Shown: in pieces, positions 1-6,836 of the stretch | Layout of the letters: each line of letters opens with the position of its first letter | How positions within the stretch are numbered: position 1 is the first letter of the stretch | Assembly (NCBI GenBank): GCA_910579155.1 | Contig: CAJTTS010000099.1 | Span: 1 to 10,906 of the forward strand | DNA length: 10,906 nt | Direction of reading: 5' to 3' | Origin: an uncultured Oscillospiraceae bacterium | GTDB taxonomy: Bacteria; Bacillota_A; Clostridia; Oscillospirales; Oscillospiraceae | The notes under the pieces: model-generated | What the model was told of the DNA's origin: nothing | Database searches by the model: none | The model's input: the letters and a program-made list of their open reading frames with translations, nothing else | Position numbers and translations under genes: made by a program

Positions 1-432
1 ATTTTATCATCTCAGCACTTTGTATACAATACCAAGGTTTTAAAACAGACTCTAAAGCTCGTTTCGCCATGATTCAATATCTCCCGCTATTTTTACTCAA
101 CTCTTTTTGCCCCAGCGGATGTTCGGTCAGACGCTGATAAACTTCACATTCTCCATGGTCATTTTTGTAAATCCTTTCGTGTCTTGCTGAAATTCTCTTT
201 TTTTCATTCAATCTTATTGATTGCATCTGTTTGGTATCAAACTCCAAAAATACTGATTGCAACAAAGTAAACAAGGCGTATGGTACAATGTTTTCCGGCA
301 AAAGTCAATACATAATTGATGTATTCTTTTATGAGCGTGAATAAAACAGCTTTGATGGCCGATCCCTCGCATAGTATCCTGAGCATATGCTTTATATGCA
401 AAAGCAGTCATATCCTGGAATGAATTGTCTGA
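1..432 (-). other. Unresolved stretch, possible decayed minus-strand gene
   Basis: I see no convincing gene in the first 430 bases. Two minus-strand reading frames overlap: one about 74 codons long ending at 214, and one covering 301 to 74. The second stops at a single TGA (76-74), but the same frame continues open with ATC then ATG (70-68) and runs off the left edge of the window (MAKRALESVLKPW...). A frame change around 300 plus one in-frame stop is what a decaying gene looks like, and a gene here would be divergent from the GH88 operon, the usual place for its regulator. However, I recognise no helix-turn-helix or other domain in any frame, so the reading may be chance. The stretch is more AT-rich than the rest of the window. 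Confidence 0.2.
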
Positions 433-461
433 TTGCAAATTAAAATGCTAAAAAGTAAAAT
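433..461 (+). promoter_or_regulatory. Candidate sigma-A promoter of the uronate operon
   Basis: TTGCAA (433-438) and TAAAAT (456-461) are separated by exactly 17 bases, a good match to a housekeeping -35/-10 pair. Transcription would start near 468, about 88 bases before the GH88 start codon. The -10 box overlaps a GTAAAATA half-site (455-462) that recurs in the palindrome at 480-501. This is a prediction from sequence only. Confidence 0.5.
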
Positions 462-479
462 ATACCTCCTATCACCCCC

Positions 480-501
480 TTTATTTTACTGGTAAAATAA
501 A
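480..501. promoter_or_regulatory. Perfect palindrome, probable repressor operator
   Basis: Arms TTTATTTTAC and GTAAAATAAA (10 bp each, fully complementary) flank a 2-base centre, TG. The site lies just downstream of the predicted transcription start and 54 bases before the GH88 start codon, a position where a bound repressor would block transcription. A further half-site overlaps the -10 box. The symmetry fits a dimeric GntR-, LacI- or IclR-type regulator of uronate catabolism. No such regulator is encoded in the window, so its identity is open. Confidence 0.55.
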
Positions 502-555
502 TATGATCAGAGCTGAAAAAACATCTGAGGCAGGACATCAAAAGGAGGAGTGTTC

Positions 556-1752
556 ATGGAAGAAAGCATGAAAGGACGCACCAATCAGGAATGGCTGGAC
601 GGAGTGTACGACAAGCTTCTGGTGAAAATGAGCGCGGAATGTGCCCGGCTGGGGACCATGATCCCCTTTGCCCCCAGGAACGGGAAGTATTTTGATGTGG
701 AGAATACTCCCCTTGGCCTTCATTTCTGGACCAACGGCTTCTGGCCGGGGATGCTCTGGCAGATGTACCATACCACTGGCGATGAAAGCTACCGCAAGGC
801 CGCTGAAGGTGTAGAGGAGCGGCTGGAAGCCATTCTCAAAAGCTTTGACGGCGTGGACCACGACGCGGGATTCCAGTTCCTGCTGTCTGCCGTGGCGGAT
901 TACCGTGTGACCGGGAGCAAAGAGGCCCGCCGCCGAGGGCTCCACGCCGCCAATATGCTGGCAGGGCGGTATAATCCAGCGGGCCGGTTCATTCGGGCCT
1001 GGAACGACGGCACCGCAGAAGCAGAGACCACTGCGGAGTGGATGAAGGCCGGGGGAGGTGTCAGCGGCTGGATGATCGTGGACTGCATGATGAACATCCC
1101 CCTGCTCTACTGGGCCGCCAGCGAGACAAAGGACCCCCGATATATGCACATCGCCGTCAACCATGCCAAGACCGCCCAGCAGTACATTGTGCGTCCGGAT
1201 GGGAGCTGCAACCATGTGGTGTCTATGGACCCCAATACCGGAGAATTTGTGGACAACCCCGGTGGACAGGGCTATGGAAGGGGCTCCTCCTGGAGCCGTG
1301 GCCAGTCCTGGGCCGTGTACGGCTTCGCACTGAGCTACCGCCACACCGGGGATGAGTCCTTCCTGAACACTGCCAAGCAGTGCGCCCACTACTGCATCGC
1401 CAATCTGGCGGTCAACGACTGGCTGCCCCTGGTGGACTTCCGGGCCCCGGATGAGCCGGTGAAATACGACTCCGACGCTGCCATCATCATCGCCTGCGGC
1501 CTGCTGGAAATTGCAGAACACGTGGGCGAGTATGAGAAACAGTTCTACACGGAGGCGGCATACCGCATTCTCCGTGCCTGCGATGAAAAGTTCTGCAACT
1601 GGGACCCCGAAGTAGACTCCATCGTAGACGGCGGCACTACCTTTTACCACGACCCCAGCGGACGGACCAGCGATATGCCTATCATTTACGGCGACTATTA
1701 TTTCATCGAGGCTGTGCTTCGCCTGAAAGGGAAGTCCCTGTTCGCCTGGTAA
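556..1752 (+). CDS. GH88 unsaturated glucuronyl hydrolase
   Basis: A 398-residue glycoside hydrolase family 88 enzyme. It removes the 4,5-unsaturated uronic acid from the non-reducing end of disaccharides made by polysaccharide lyases (chondroitin, hyaluronan or heparin type), giving a sugar that opens to 4-deoxy-5-keto-uronate. Family signatures: LHFWTNGFWPG near residues 53-63, DHDAGF at 101-106 and VDCMMN at 175-180. By analogy with Bacillus GL1 UGL, Asp103 and Asp176 would be the two catalytic aspartates. The (alpha/alpha)6 barrel pattern of repeated helices and the GRGSSWSRGQSW segment also fit. There is no signal peptide, so it acts in the cytoplasm on imported disaccharides. AGGAGG (543-548) lies 7 bases before ATG 556; a GTG at 550 is too close to it to be the start. 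The substrate (chondroitin, hyaluronan or other) cannot be decided from sequence. Confidence 0.93.
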   Translation: MEESMKGRTNQEWLDGVYDKLLVKMSAECARLGTMIPFAPRNGKYFDVENTPLGLHFWTNGFWPGMLWQMYHTTGDESYRKAAEGVEERLEAILKSFDGVDHDAGFQFLLSAVADYRVTGSKEARRRGLHAANMLAGRYNPAGRFIRAWNDGTAEAETTAEWMKAGGGVSGWMIVDCMMNIPLLYWAASETKDPRYMHIAVNHAKTAQQYIVRPDGSCNHVVSMDPNTGEFVDNPGGQGYGRGSSWSRGQSWAVYGFALSYRHTGDESFLNTAKQCAHYCIANLAVNDWLPLVDFRAPDEPVKYDSDAAIIIACGLLEIAEHVGEYEKQFYTEAAYRILRACDEKFCNWDPEVDSIVDGGTTFYHDPSGRTSDMPIIYGDYYFIEAVLRLKGKSLFAW

Positions 1753-1765
1753 GGAGTGAAGAATC

Positions 1766-2230
1766 ATGATTTTTGCATCTCTTGACGCAATAAAGTGCCC
1801 CTATAATTATCCTGCTGCCATTCAGACCGCGTTAGACTGGATCGCGGAGCACGATGTGGCCCACATGGAAACGGGCACCTATGAGATCCAGGGGCGGGAT
1901 CTGTATGTCAATATCCAGGATATCACGACCCGGCCTATCGCATCCTGCCGCCCGGAGCGGCACAACGAGTATTTGGACATACAATATGTGGCGTCTGGTG
2001 TGGAGCGGATGGGTTATACGCCGTATACCGGAAAAGAGTCCATGCTTGCGGCCCTGGAGGACAAGGATCTCGTTCTCTATCGAGATCTGGAGAGAGAAAA
2101 CTTTATAGATGTGTCCGCCGGAGGGTACTGCATCTTTTTCTCCAACGACATCCACCGCCCTGGCTGCGCCGCCGGTGAGACAGGGACTGTCCGTAAGGCG
2201 GTGGCAAAAGTGAGGCAGACCCTGTTGTGA
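1766..2230 (+). CDS. YhcH/YjgK/YiaL family protein
   Basis: A 154-residue protein of the YhcH/YjgK/YiaL (DUF386, EbgC-like) family, a single-domain cupin-like beta barrel. Family features visible are the N-terminal TGTYEIQGRDLYVNIQ segment, the HNEYLDIQYV motif (His and Glu that commonly ligate a metal) and the C-terminal FFSNDIHRPG motif with a further His. Length matches the family (about 150). Members sit in sialate, uronate and other sugar-acid operons and are thought to act as sugar isomerases, epimerases or anomerases, but the reaction of most is unproven. Here it starts 13 bases after the GH88 stop, with AAGGAGTG as ribosome site, and precedes the dehydrogenase, so a role in handling the released deoxy-keto-uronate is a reasonable inference. 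Confidence 0.88.
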   Translation: MIFASLDAIKCPYNYPAAIQTALDWIAEHDVAHMETGTYEIQGRDLYVNIQDITTRPIASCRPERHNEYLDIQYVASGVERMGYTPYTGKESMLAALEDKDLVLYRDLERENFIDVSAGGYCIFFSNDIHRPGCAAGETGTVRKAVAKVRQTLL

Positions 2231-2280
2231 CCATAAAATGATAAAACGCTCAAAAAATAAAATGTGGAGGTAAGATCGAT

Positions 2281-3072
2281 ATGACTGATTTTAGCTTGAA
2301 GGGCAAAGTGGCGCTGATCACCGGCGCTTCCTACGGCATCGGTTTCGCCATCGCCACTGCCATGGCGGAGGCAGGAGCCACCATTGTGTTCAATGACATC
2401 AAGCAGGAGCTGGTGGACAAGGGCCTGGCTGCCTATGCCGAGAAAGGGATCAAGGCCCACGGTTATGTCTGCGATGTGACCAACGAGGATGCGGTGAACG
2501 AGACCGTGGCCAAGATCGAGGCCGAGGTGGGCGTCATCGACATCCTGGTGAACAACGCTGGTATCATCAAGCGCATTCCCATGCTGGAGATGTCCGCCAA
2601 GGATTTCCGCCAGGTCATTGACATTGACCTCAACGGACCCTTCATCGTGTCCAAGGCCATCATCCCCTCCATGATCAAAAAGGGCGGCGGCAAGATCATC
2701 AACATCTGCTCTATGATGAGTGAGCTGGGCCGGGAGACCGTGTCTGCCTACGCCGCCGCCAAGGGCGGGTTGAAAATGCTGACAAAAAATATCGCTTCTG
2801 AGTACGGCCAGTACAACATCCAGTGCAACGGCATCGGCCCCGGCTACATCGCCACCCCCCAGACCGCTCCCCTCCGGGAGATCCAGCCCGACGGCTCCCG
2901 CCACCCCTTCGACCAGTTTATCCTGGCCAAGACTCCGGCTAACCGCTGGGGCGAGGCGGCCGACCTGGGCGGTCCAGCGGTGTTCCTAGCCTCTCCCGCC
3001 TCTGATTTTGTTAACGGTCACATTCTCTATGTGGACGGCGGCATCCTGGCCTACATCGGCAAGCAGCCGTAA
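2281..3072 (+). CDS. KduD/DhuD-type short-chain dehydrogenase
   Basis: A 263-residue classical short-chain dehydrogenase, very like enzymes annotated gluconate 5-dehydrogenase in streptococci. In a GH88 operon the fitting role is DhuD/KduD: NAD(P)H-dependent reduction of 3-deoxy-D-glycero-2,5-hexodiulosonate to 2-keto-3-deoxy-D-gluconate. Visible: TGASYGIG nucleotide-binding motif (14-21), NNAG (91-94), Ser144, and the Tyr157-x3-Lys161 catalytic pair in SAYAAAKGG, then GPGYIATP, and the C-terminal YVDGGILAYIG. Length and motifs are complete, so the gene looks intact. GGAGG (2266-2270) lies 10 bases upstream of ATG 2281; a 50-base AT-rich gap separates it from the preceding gene. The TAA stop is followed in the same frame by the alpha/beta-hydrolase remnant. 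Gluconate 5-dehydrogenase activity remains an alternative. Confidence 0.88.
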   Translation: MTDFSLKGKVALITGASYGIGFAIATAMAEAGATIVFNDIKQELVDKGLAAYAEKGIKAHGYVCDVTNEDAVNETVAKIEAEVGVIDILVNNAGIIKRIPMLEMSAKDFRQVIDIDLNGPFIVSKAIIPSMIKKGGGKIINICSMMSELGRETVSAYAAAKGGLKMLTKNIASEYGQYNIQCNGIGPGYIATPQTAPLREIQPDGSRHPFDQFILAKTPANRWGEAADLGGPAVFLASPASDFVNGHILYVDGGILAYIGKQP

Positions 3073-3114
3073 TGCAAACAATATCCTTTCAGGCAAAGGG
3101 ATATCTCTGGGACG

Positions 3115-3348
3115 ATTACGATACTATGGCATGGCGGAGAGGACACCAGTGTACCTCCGGAGAACAGCCTGCTGCTGGCGGTTGAGCTGAAGCGACACGG
3201 TGTACCTTTTGAGTACTATCTATTTGGTTCGGGAGCCCATGGAATCTCCACCTGTACCCAGGAGGTAGAAACTCCAGACGAGGTGTGCCGAGTATGGGTA
3301 TCGCTATGTAAAACCTGGCTCAGCCGACAGTTCCAGTATGCTCCGTAA
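3115..3348 (+). pseudogene. C-terminal remnant of alpha/beta hydrolase (acetyl-esterase type)
   Basis: Between the dehydrogenase and the isomerase an open frame reads LWHGGEDTSVPPENSLLLA, then HGVPFEYYLFGSGAHGIS, and ends in a tryptophan-rich tail (VWVSLCKTWL) at TAA 3346-3348. This is the C-terminal third of an alpha/beta hydrolase of the acetyl-esterase/dienelactone-hydrolase type: the Asp of GGED and the His of GAHGIS are the acid and histidine of the catalytic triad. The nucleophile Ser half is absent. There is no start codon in the frame: it begins directly after the dehydrogenase stop (3070-3072), in the same frame. I infer a gene that once stood here, perhaps a sugar O-acetyl esterase of this operon, and lost its first two thirds by deletion. 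Confidence 0.75.
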
Positions 3349-3466
3349 TCGACAAGGCGGGAGAGTTCTCAGTCCCCTTCTCTGATTTTAGCAATAGATA
3401 CATTTTGGCTTATATTGGAATGTAACCTGCCAAAGCCTAACTAATCAACTATGGAGGTTTCATAAA

Positions 3467-4104
3467 ATGAAAATCACGCTCATCAATGAAAATAGTCAGG
3501 CAGCCAAGAACGGCATCATCCTGGCGGCACTGAAAAAGGTGGTGGAACCCATGGGTCACATCGTGGACAACTATGGTATGTACGGGGCGGATGACAAGGC
3601 CCAGCTCACCTATGTCCAGTGCGGTATCTTGGGGGCCATCCTGCTCAACAGCGGGGCGGCAGACTTCGTGGTCACCGGCTGCGGTACCGGCGAGGGTGCC
3701 ATGCTGGCCATGAACAGCTTTCCCGGCGTTATCTGCGGCCACGTGGAGGACCCGGTGGATATGCCTATACCTTTGCCCATGTCAACGACGGCAACGCCGT
3801 GGCTATGCCCTTCGCCAAGGGCTTCGGCTGGGGCGGTGAGTTGAACTTGGAGTATGTGTTTGAGAAGCTCTTCGGCTTCGGTCACGGCCAGGGCTATCCC
3901 CCCGAGCGGGTAGAGCCCGAGATGCGCAACAAGCGCATCCTGGATGAGGTGCGGGCCAAAACCCTGCGCCCCCTGGTGGACGGCCTCAAGGAAATCGACC
4001 AGGAGCTGGTCCGTGGTGCCGTGGCCGGGGACCGGTTCCAGGAGCTGTTCTTCCCCAACTGCAAGGACCAAGCCATCGCCAGCTATGTAAAAAATCTGCT
4101 GTAA
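3467..4104 (+). pseudogene. RpiB-family isomerase (DhuI type), frameshifted
   Basis: The two halves of an RpiB/LacAB-family sugar isomerase lie in different frames. The first frame runs from ATG 3467 (GGAGGT at 3453-3458) through the TGCGTGEG anion-hole segment with Cys72, up to HVEDPVD. The second frame resumes with AYTFAHVNDGNAVAMPF and reads to TAA 4104. Dropping two bases (AT, 3761-3762) joins them seamlessly as ...DPVD-AYTF... and gives 211 residues, about the expected length of DhuI. In Streptococcus, DhuI of this family isomerises 4-deoxy-5-keto-hexuronate to 3-deoxy-D-glycero-2,5-hexodiulosonate, the step between GH88 and the dehydrogenase upstream. As written, the first frame ends at 3844 after 125 codons and lacks the C-terminal half. 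Conservation on both sides means the lesion is recent or a sequence error. Confidence 0.82.
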
Positions 4105-4145
4105 GGAAACCATAGGAGTAAATTGAAAGAAACGAGGAGAAAGCA

Positions 4146-4973
4146 ATGGCAAAGCTGAGTATTGCCGTTTTGAATTGCCAAGGCGGCACTATGTGCCAAG
4201 CAGAGGGAAACGACGAGATTTGGGTGGTTCATCAAGGCGTATACGAGCCTGGGGATAAAATCGTATTTACCACAGATGAGGTTCCGGCTTATTATATGAT
4301 TCGTGTGGACGGAGCCATGGATGAGGCGTATGTGTACCTTACTCAGAATCAAGTGGAATATGTCATTCCCTTTGAGCAGGACAATCCGTTCAAGATCGAT
4401 AAAATCTCGTATTCTCTTGGCACCTTCGTAGGGGAGCGCCACTACATCACGATGCGAAAAGCTGGGGACCAGGAAAACGAAAACTACCGAAATCTGGCCA
4501 AAAACGTGATGGATCAGCGGGACAGTGCTGGATGCTATCCTCACGTCCATGCTAATGCGGAAACACAAGGCCAGATCGCAGCATTGTTTGCCGCCCGTAA
4601 CGTGATTGACGGCGTGTTAGCAAACACCCATCACTGGCCCTGGCCATTCCAGTCCTGGGGCATCGACAAACGGGAGGATGCTGAAATCACTGTGGAGTTT
4701 GGTCGGCCAATCAACATGGAAAAGCTGCGACTCACCACCCGGGCGGACTTCCCACATGACAGCTGGTGGGTGCAGGGCACCGTGACCTTCTCCGATGGTA
4801 CTTCCGAAGTCATTAAATTGGATAAACGGATCGAACCCCAATCATTCAACATCAAGCGCAACGGCATCACCTGGCTGAAGGTGGGACATTTAGTCAAAGC
4901 CGATGACCCCTCGCTTTTCCCGGCATTGAAACAAATTGAAGTATTTGGACGAAATTCACAAAATAATTTGTAG
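4146..4973 (+). CDS. Unknown protein with galactose-binding-like C-terminal domain
   Basis: A 275-residue protein that I cannot assign to a named family. The C-terminal half (about residues 150-270) has the pattern of an F5/8 type C (discoidin, galactose-binding-like) beta sandwich: ARNVIDGV near the start, then an aromatic stretch HHWPWPFQSWG, the strand AEITVEFGRPINMEKLRL, and the closing ALKQIEVFGR. The first ~105 residues are rich in predicted beta strands (YYMIRVDGAMDEAYVYL) and resemble no domain I know. There is no signal peptide or membrane segment, so it should be cytoplasmic, which is odd for a sugar-binding fold. A good ribosome site (GAGGAG) lies just upstream, and it follows the isomerase by 41 bases, ahead of the operon terminator, so it is probably co-transcribed. 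A sugar-binding or carbohydrate-modifying role is a guess from context. Confidence 0.75.
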   Translation: MAKLSIAVLNCQGGTMCQAEGNDEIWVVHQGVYEPGDKIVFTTDEVPAYYMIRVDGAMDEAYVYLTQNQVEYVIPFEQDNPFKIDKISYSLGTFVGERHYITMRKAGDQENENYRNLAKNVMDQRDSAGCYPHVHANAETQGQIAALFAARNVIDGVLANTHHWPWPFQSWGIDKREDAEITVEFGRPINMEKLRLTTRADFPHDSWWVQGTVTFSDGTSEVIKLDKRIEPQSFNIKRNGITWLKVGHLVKADDPSLFPALKQIEVFGRNSQNNL

Positions 4974-5055
4974 TTTTTTGGTGCTCTGTGGTGCTCTGCT
5001 TTATTCGCTTCATCCCCATACCTTTGAGCCATTGTGTGTTGGGCGATGATAAATA

Positions 5056-5080
5056 GGCGGCTGTTTGCAAGCCAGCCGCC
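5056..5080. other. GC-rich hairpin before the terminator
   Basis: GGCGGCTG (5056-5063) pairs with CAGCCGCC (5073-5080) around a 9-base loop. It lies 15 bases ahead of the terminator hairpin and shares related sequence (GGCNG, CAGCC) with it, so the two could form alternative pairings. There is no U-tract after this first hairpin. Confidence 0.5.
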
Positions 5081-5095
5081 GACTCCTCTCCATCG

Positions 5096-5130
5096 GGGCG
5101 GTCAGCCGTCAGGCTGGCCGCCCATTTTAT
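5096..5130 (+). terminator. Terminator of the uronate operon
   Basis: GGGCGGTCAGCC (5096-5107) pairs with GGCTGGCCGCCC (5112-5123) over 12 positions with one G-U wobble around the loop GTCA, followed by ATTTTAT. This is a typical intrinsic terminator for the plus-strand genes, although its T-tract is short. The preceding stretch 4974-5055 holds nothing else clear apart from a 10-base tandem repeat (GGTGCTCTGT/GGTGCTCTGC, 4980-4999). Confidence 0.7.
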
Positions 5131-5175
5131 AACAAAATTCTAAAATCTTTCTGGATATGCTATGGGGGAATATTC

Positions 5176-5879
5176 ATGGAACGTAACATTTTGATCATAT
5201 TATCACCAAGAGCATATCCGGAACAGTTATGCACGCTTCTCAAAAATTGTGGTTTCTTTACTACACTGGTCCGAAACGTCCCTGCTGCGTTTGAGCATCT
5301 GAAAGCACATAGTTACGCCTTTATTCTGGTAGACCTCAGTTTAGAGGACGCGCTTTCATTTTTAAAGAAGTCGTAGCCACATTTTATGATCCCCCGCCCT
5401 ACATCTTAGCGGCAAATACCTTTAATTGCAGCTCGGAACAGGCCGAGATCCTAAATGTTGGTGCTGATATTTGTTTAGACAAGCCTCTCGACTTTGAGGA
5501 AGTCATCGCTGTGATCAACGCTGTACTGAGAAGGGCAGACCGCCTGGCTCATCCAAAGCCAATTTGTCCTGTTTCAGAAATCAAGCGTAAAGGGCTGGTC
5601 ATCGACCCAATGCGGCGTAGCGTGAGCGTAGAGGGCAGGCCAGTGACGCTGACAGTGAAAGAGTTTGACATTCTCAGTTTTCTTGCCAGCCATCCCGGCG
5701 TCGTGTTCAGCAAGGAGCAAATATACGAGCAGGTATGGAACGAAGAGTGCGTGTATGTCTCGACCAACGTGGCAGACCACATCTCGGCAATCCGGCAAAA
5801 ATTAGGGTTATCGCCTAGAGACGGGCGTTATATCCAGACTGTCTATGGCGCCGGCTACCGCTTTGTGGAGCCCTCATGA
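5176..5879 (+). pseudogene. OmpR/PhoB-type response regulator, frameshifted
   Basis: A receiver domain followed by a winged-helix DNA-binding domain, split by a frameshift. The first frame starts at ATG 5176 (GGGGGAA upstream), contains the phospho-acceptor Asp53 in FILVDLS, and hits TAG at 5374-5376. The other frame picks up as KEVVATFYDPPPYILAANTF, includes the conserved LDKPLDFEEV, and continues through the winged helix (LTVKEFDILSFLASHPG, VDxxI-like helix, and VYGAGYRFVEPS) to TGA 5879. Adding one base near 5366 (AAAGAAG to AAAGGAAG) restores about 234 residues, the normal size. The receiver is unusual: the start reads NILIILSPRAY and lacks the acidic pair that normally binds magnesium, so it may work without phosphorylation. 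No kinase is adjacent, and its targets are unknown. Confidence 0.85.
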
Positions 5880-5895
5880 CCACATTCAAACACAC

Positions 5896-5940
5896 AAAAA
5901 TTGCAGGACGGCGAAAATTTCTCGCCGTCCTGCAATTTTT
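5896..5940. terminator. Strong bidirectional terminator
   Basis: A perfect 19-bp stem: AAAAATTGCAGGACGGCGA (5896-5914) pairs with 5922-5940 around the 7-base loop AAATTTC. The stem begins in A's and ends in T's, so it works on both strands. It begins 16 bases after the response-regulator stop. Confidence 0.9.
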
Positions 5941-6216
5941 GTCGAAGCGTGTCGAACGAATCCGAAAAGAAACCATGTTTTGTCCAAAAAGAATCTAAAA
6001 TCGTTTGGTATGGTAATAACAGGAAAACCCTTTAGTTTGGTGTGTCATTGGAAAGGGGGATCTCTACGCACCAAATTACTTTTGTCAGGGTAGATACAAC
6101 GTATGCGCGCAAGGGTCGGCCTCCGCCAACCTCAGACGGCGAACGAACCAAGCAGATCTGCTTTAGCTGCTCTGCAAATTCCTGTTCCAGGTCAGACTGT
6201 ACGGAGGCACTGCATC
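5941..6216. other. Gap without a recognisable gene
   Basis: This 276-base gap lies between the response-regulator terminator and the first mobile-block gene. Reading frames through it carry no recognisable protein. The left part (to about 6090) is AT-rich like chromosomal intergenic DNA; from about 6100 the composition shifts to that of the following gene. The left edge of the mobile block may lie here, but I see no repeat or att-like sequence that fixes it. Confidence 0.4.
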
Positions 6217-6720
6217 ATGTTTACCACACGCGAAGATATCGAAAATCTGCTGAAAAAGTACCCGGGATGGAAAAAGAAGATCACACTGCTGGAGTTTGAG
6301 CGAAACAATCCGTCCAAGGCGGCCGAGCTGGAGGTGCTGGATGGATTGGCTTTTGCCCGGCCGCTGATCGAGGGTGCCGGGATGCCCGGACATATTTCCG
6401 ACAAGACCATGCAGATCGCATTGAGCTTTCGGGAAAAGACGGAGCGCATGAACTGCGACACACTGCTGGACATCGACCAGGAGATAGAGATACTGAAAAC
6501 CCGGATCGAGAAACTGGATTTCTACGTTTCCCAGTTGGACGAACGGCAGGCAGAGGTCATCCGAGGGCATTATTTTGAAGGAAAGTCCTGGTCAGAACTG
6601 CAAAAGGAACTGCACATCTCCTCCCGTACGCTTTCCAATCGCCGAAACAATGGCCTTGACGCTTTGATCGCCATGGGCGAGTATCTGGAGAAGGTGACAA
6701 GAGGGCCCGTGCTCGTATAA
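6217..6720 (+). CDS. Sigma-region-4-like transcription regulator
   Basis: A 167-residue protein. The C-terminal part, LDERQAEVIRGHYFEGKSWSEL followed by LHISSRTLSNRRNNGLDAL, matches the helix-turn-helix of sigma-70 region 4 and of the phage late-gene activators related to it (ArpU/RinA and DUF1492-type proteins of Firmicutes elements). A helical, charged segment (about residues 85-110, IDQEIEILKTRIEKL) precedes it and could form a short coiled coil. The N-terminal FTTREDIENLLKKYPGWKKKI segment is not one I can assign. ATG 6217 is chosen because GGAGG lies at 6203-6207, 9 bases ahead; the frame is open further upstream without a better site. It probably switches transcription of element genes. 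It is the only plus-strand gene of the block and converges on the VWA gene. Confidence 0.75.
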   Translation: MFTTREDIENLLKKYPGWKKKITLLEFERNNPSKAAELEVLDGLAFARPLIEGAGMPGHISDKTMQIALSFREKTERMNCDTLLDIDQEIEILKTRIEKLDFYVSQLDERQAEVIRGHYFEGKSWSELQKELHISSRTLSNRRNNGLDALIAMGEYLEKVTRGPVLV

Positions 6721-6780
6721 CGTGCGAAGCTCAGTGCAAGAATCAGGCGTCCAACAACTGATCCACTGCGCCAATATAAT

Positions 6781-6816
6781 AAAAAAGTGCGTGGCTTTCG
6801 GGCCACGCGCTTTTTT
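6781..6816. terminator. Bidirectional terminator between convergent genes
   Basis: AAAAAA-GTGCGTGGC (6781-6795) pairs with GCCACGCGC-TTTTTT (6802-6816), with one G-U pair, around the loop TTTCGG. A-tract and T-tract on either side allow it to serve both the plus-strand regulator (stop at 6720) and the minus-strand VWA gene (stop at 6837). Confidence 0.9.
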
Positions 6817-6836
6817 ACCATGTATAGGTCCGTCAT

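Noticed and set aside
538..1767. Long minus-strand open frame across the GH88 gene (409 codons)
   Set aside because: It is an antisense shadow of a GC-biased coding frame; it has no ribosome site and no recognisable domain, whereas the plus strand encodes a clear GH88 enzyme.
2077..2904. Minus-strand open frame across the YhcH and dehydrogenase genes
   Set aside because: It spans two real genes on the other strand and shows only low-complexity His/Asp/Gly-rich sequence.
3746..3775. Programmed ribosomal frameshift in the isomerase
   Set aside because: There is no slippery heptamer, stimulatory hairpin or internal ribosome-like site at 3755-3765; a simple lesion explains the shift better.
3610..4152. 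Minus-strand open frame across the isomerase
   Set aside because: It is a mirror of the RpiB coding sequence; the plus-strand halves carry the family motifs.
4980..4999. Tandem 10-base repeat GGTGCTCTGT/GGTGCTCTGC as a CRISPR or iteron
   Set aside because: It has only two copies with no spacer pattern; most likely chance duplication.
6045..6055. Shared short string TCATTGG near 6046 and 10343 as a target duplication of the mobile block
   Set aside because: Seven bases recur by chance (a third copy lies near 8693) and the flanks do not match.
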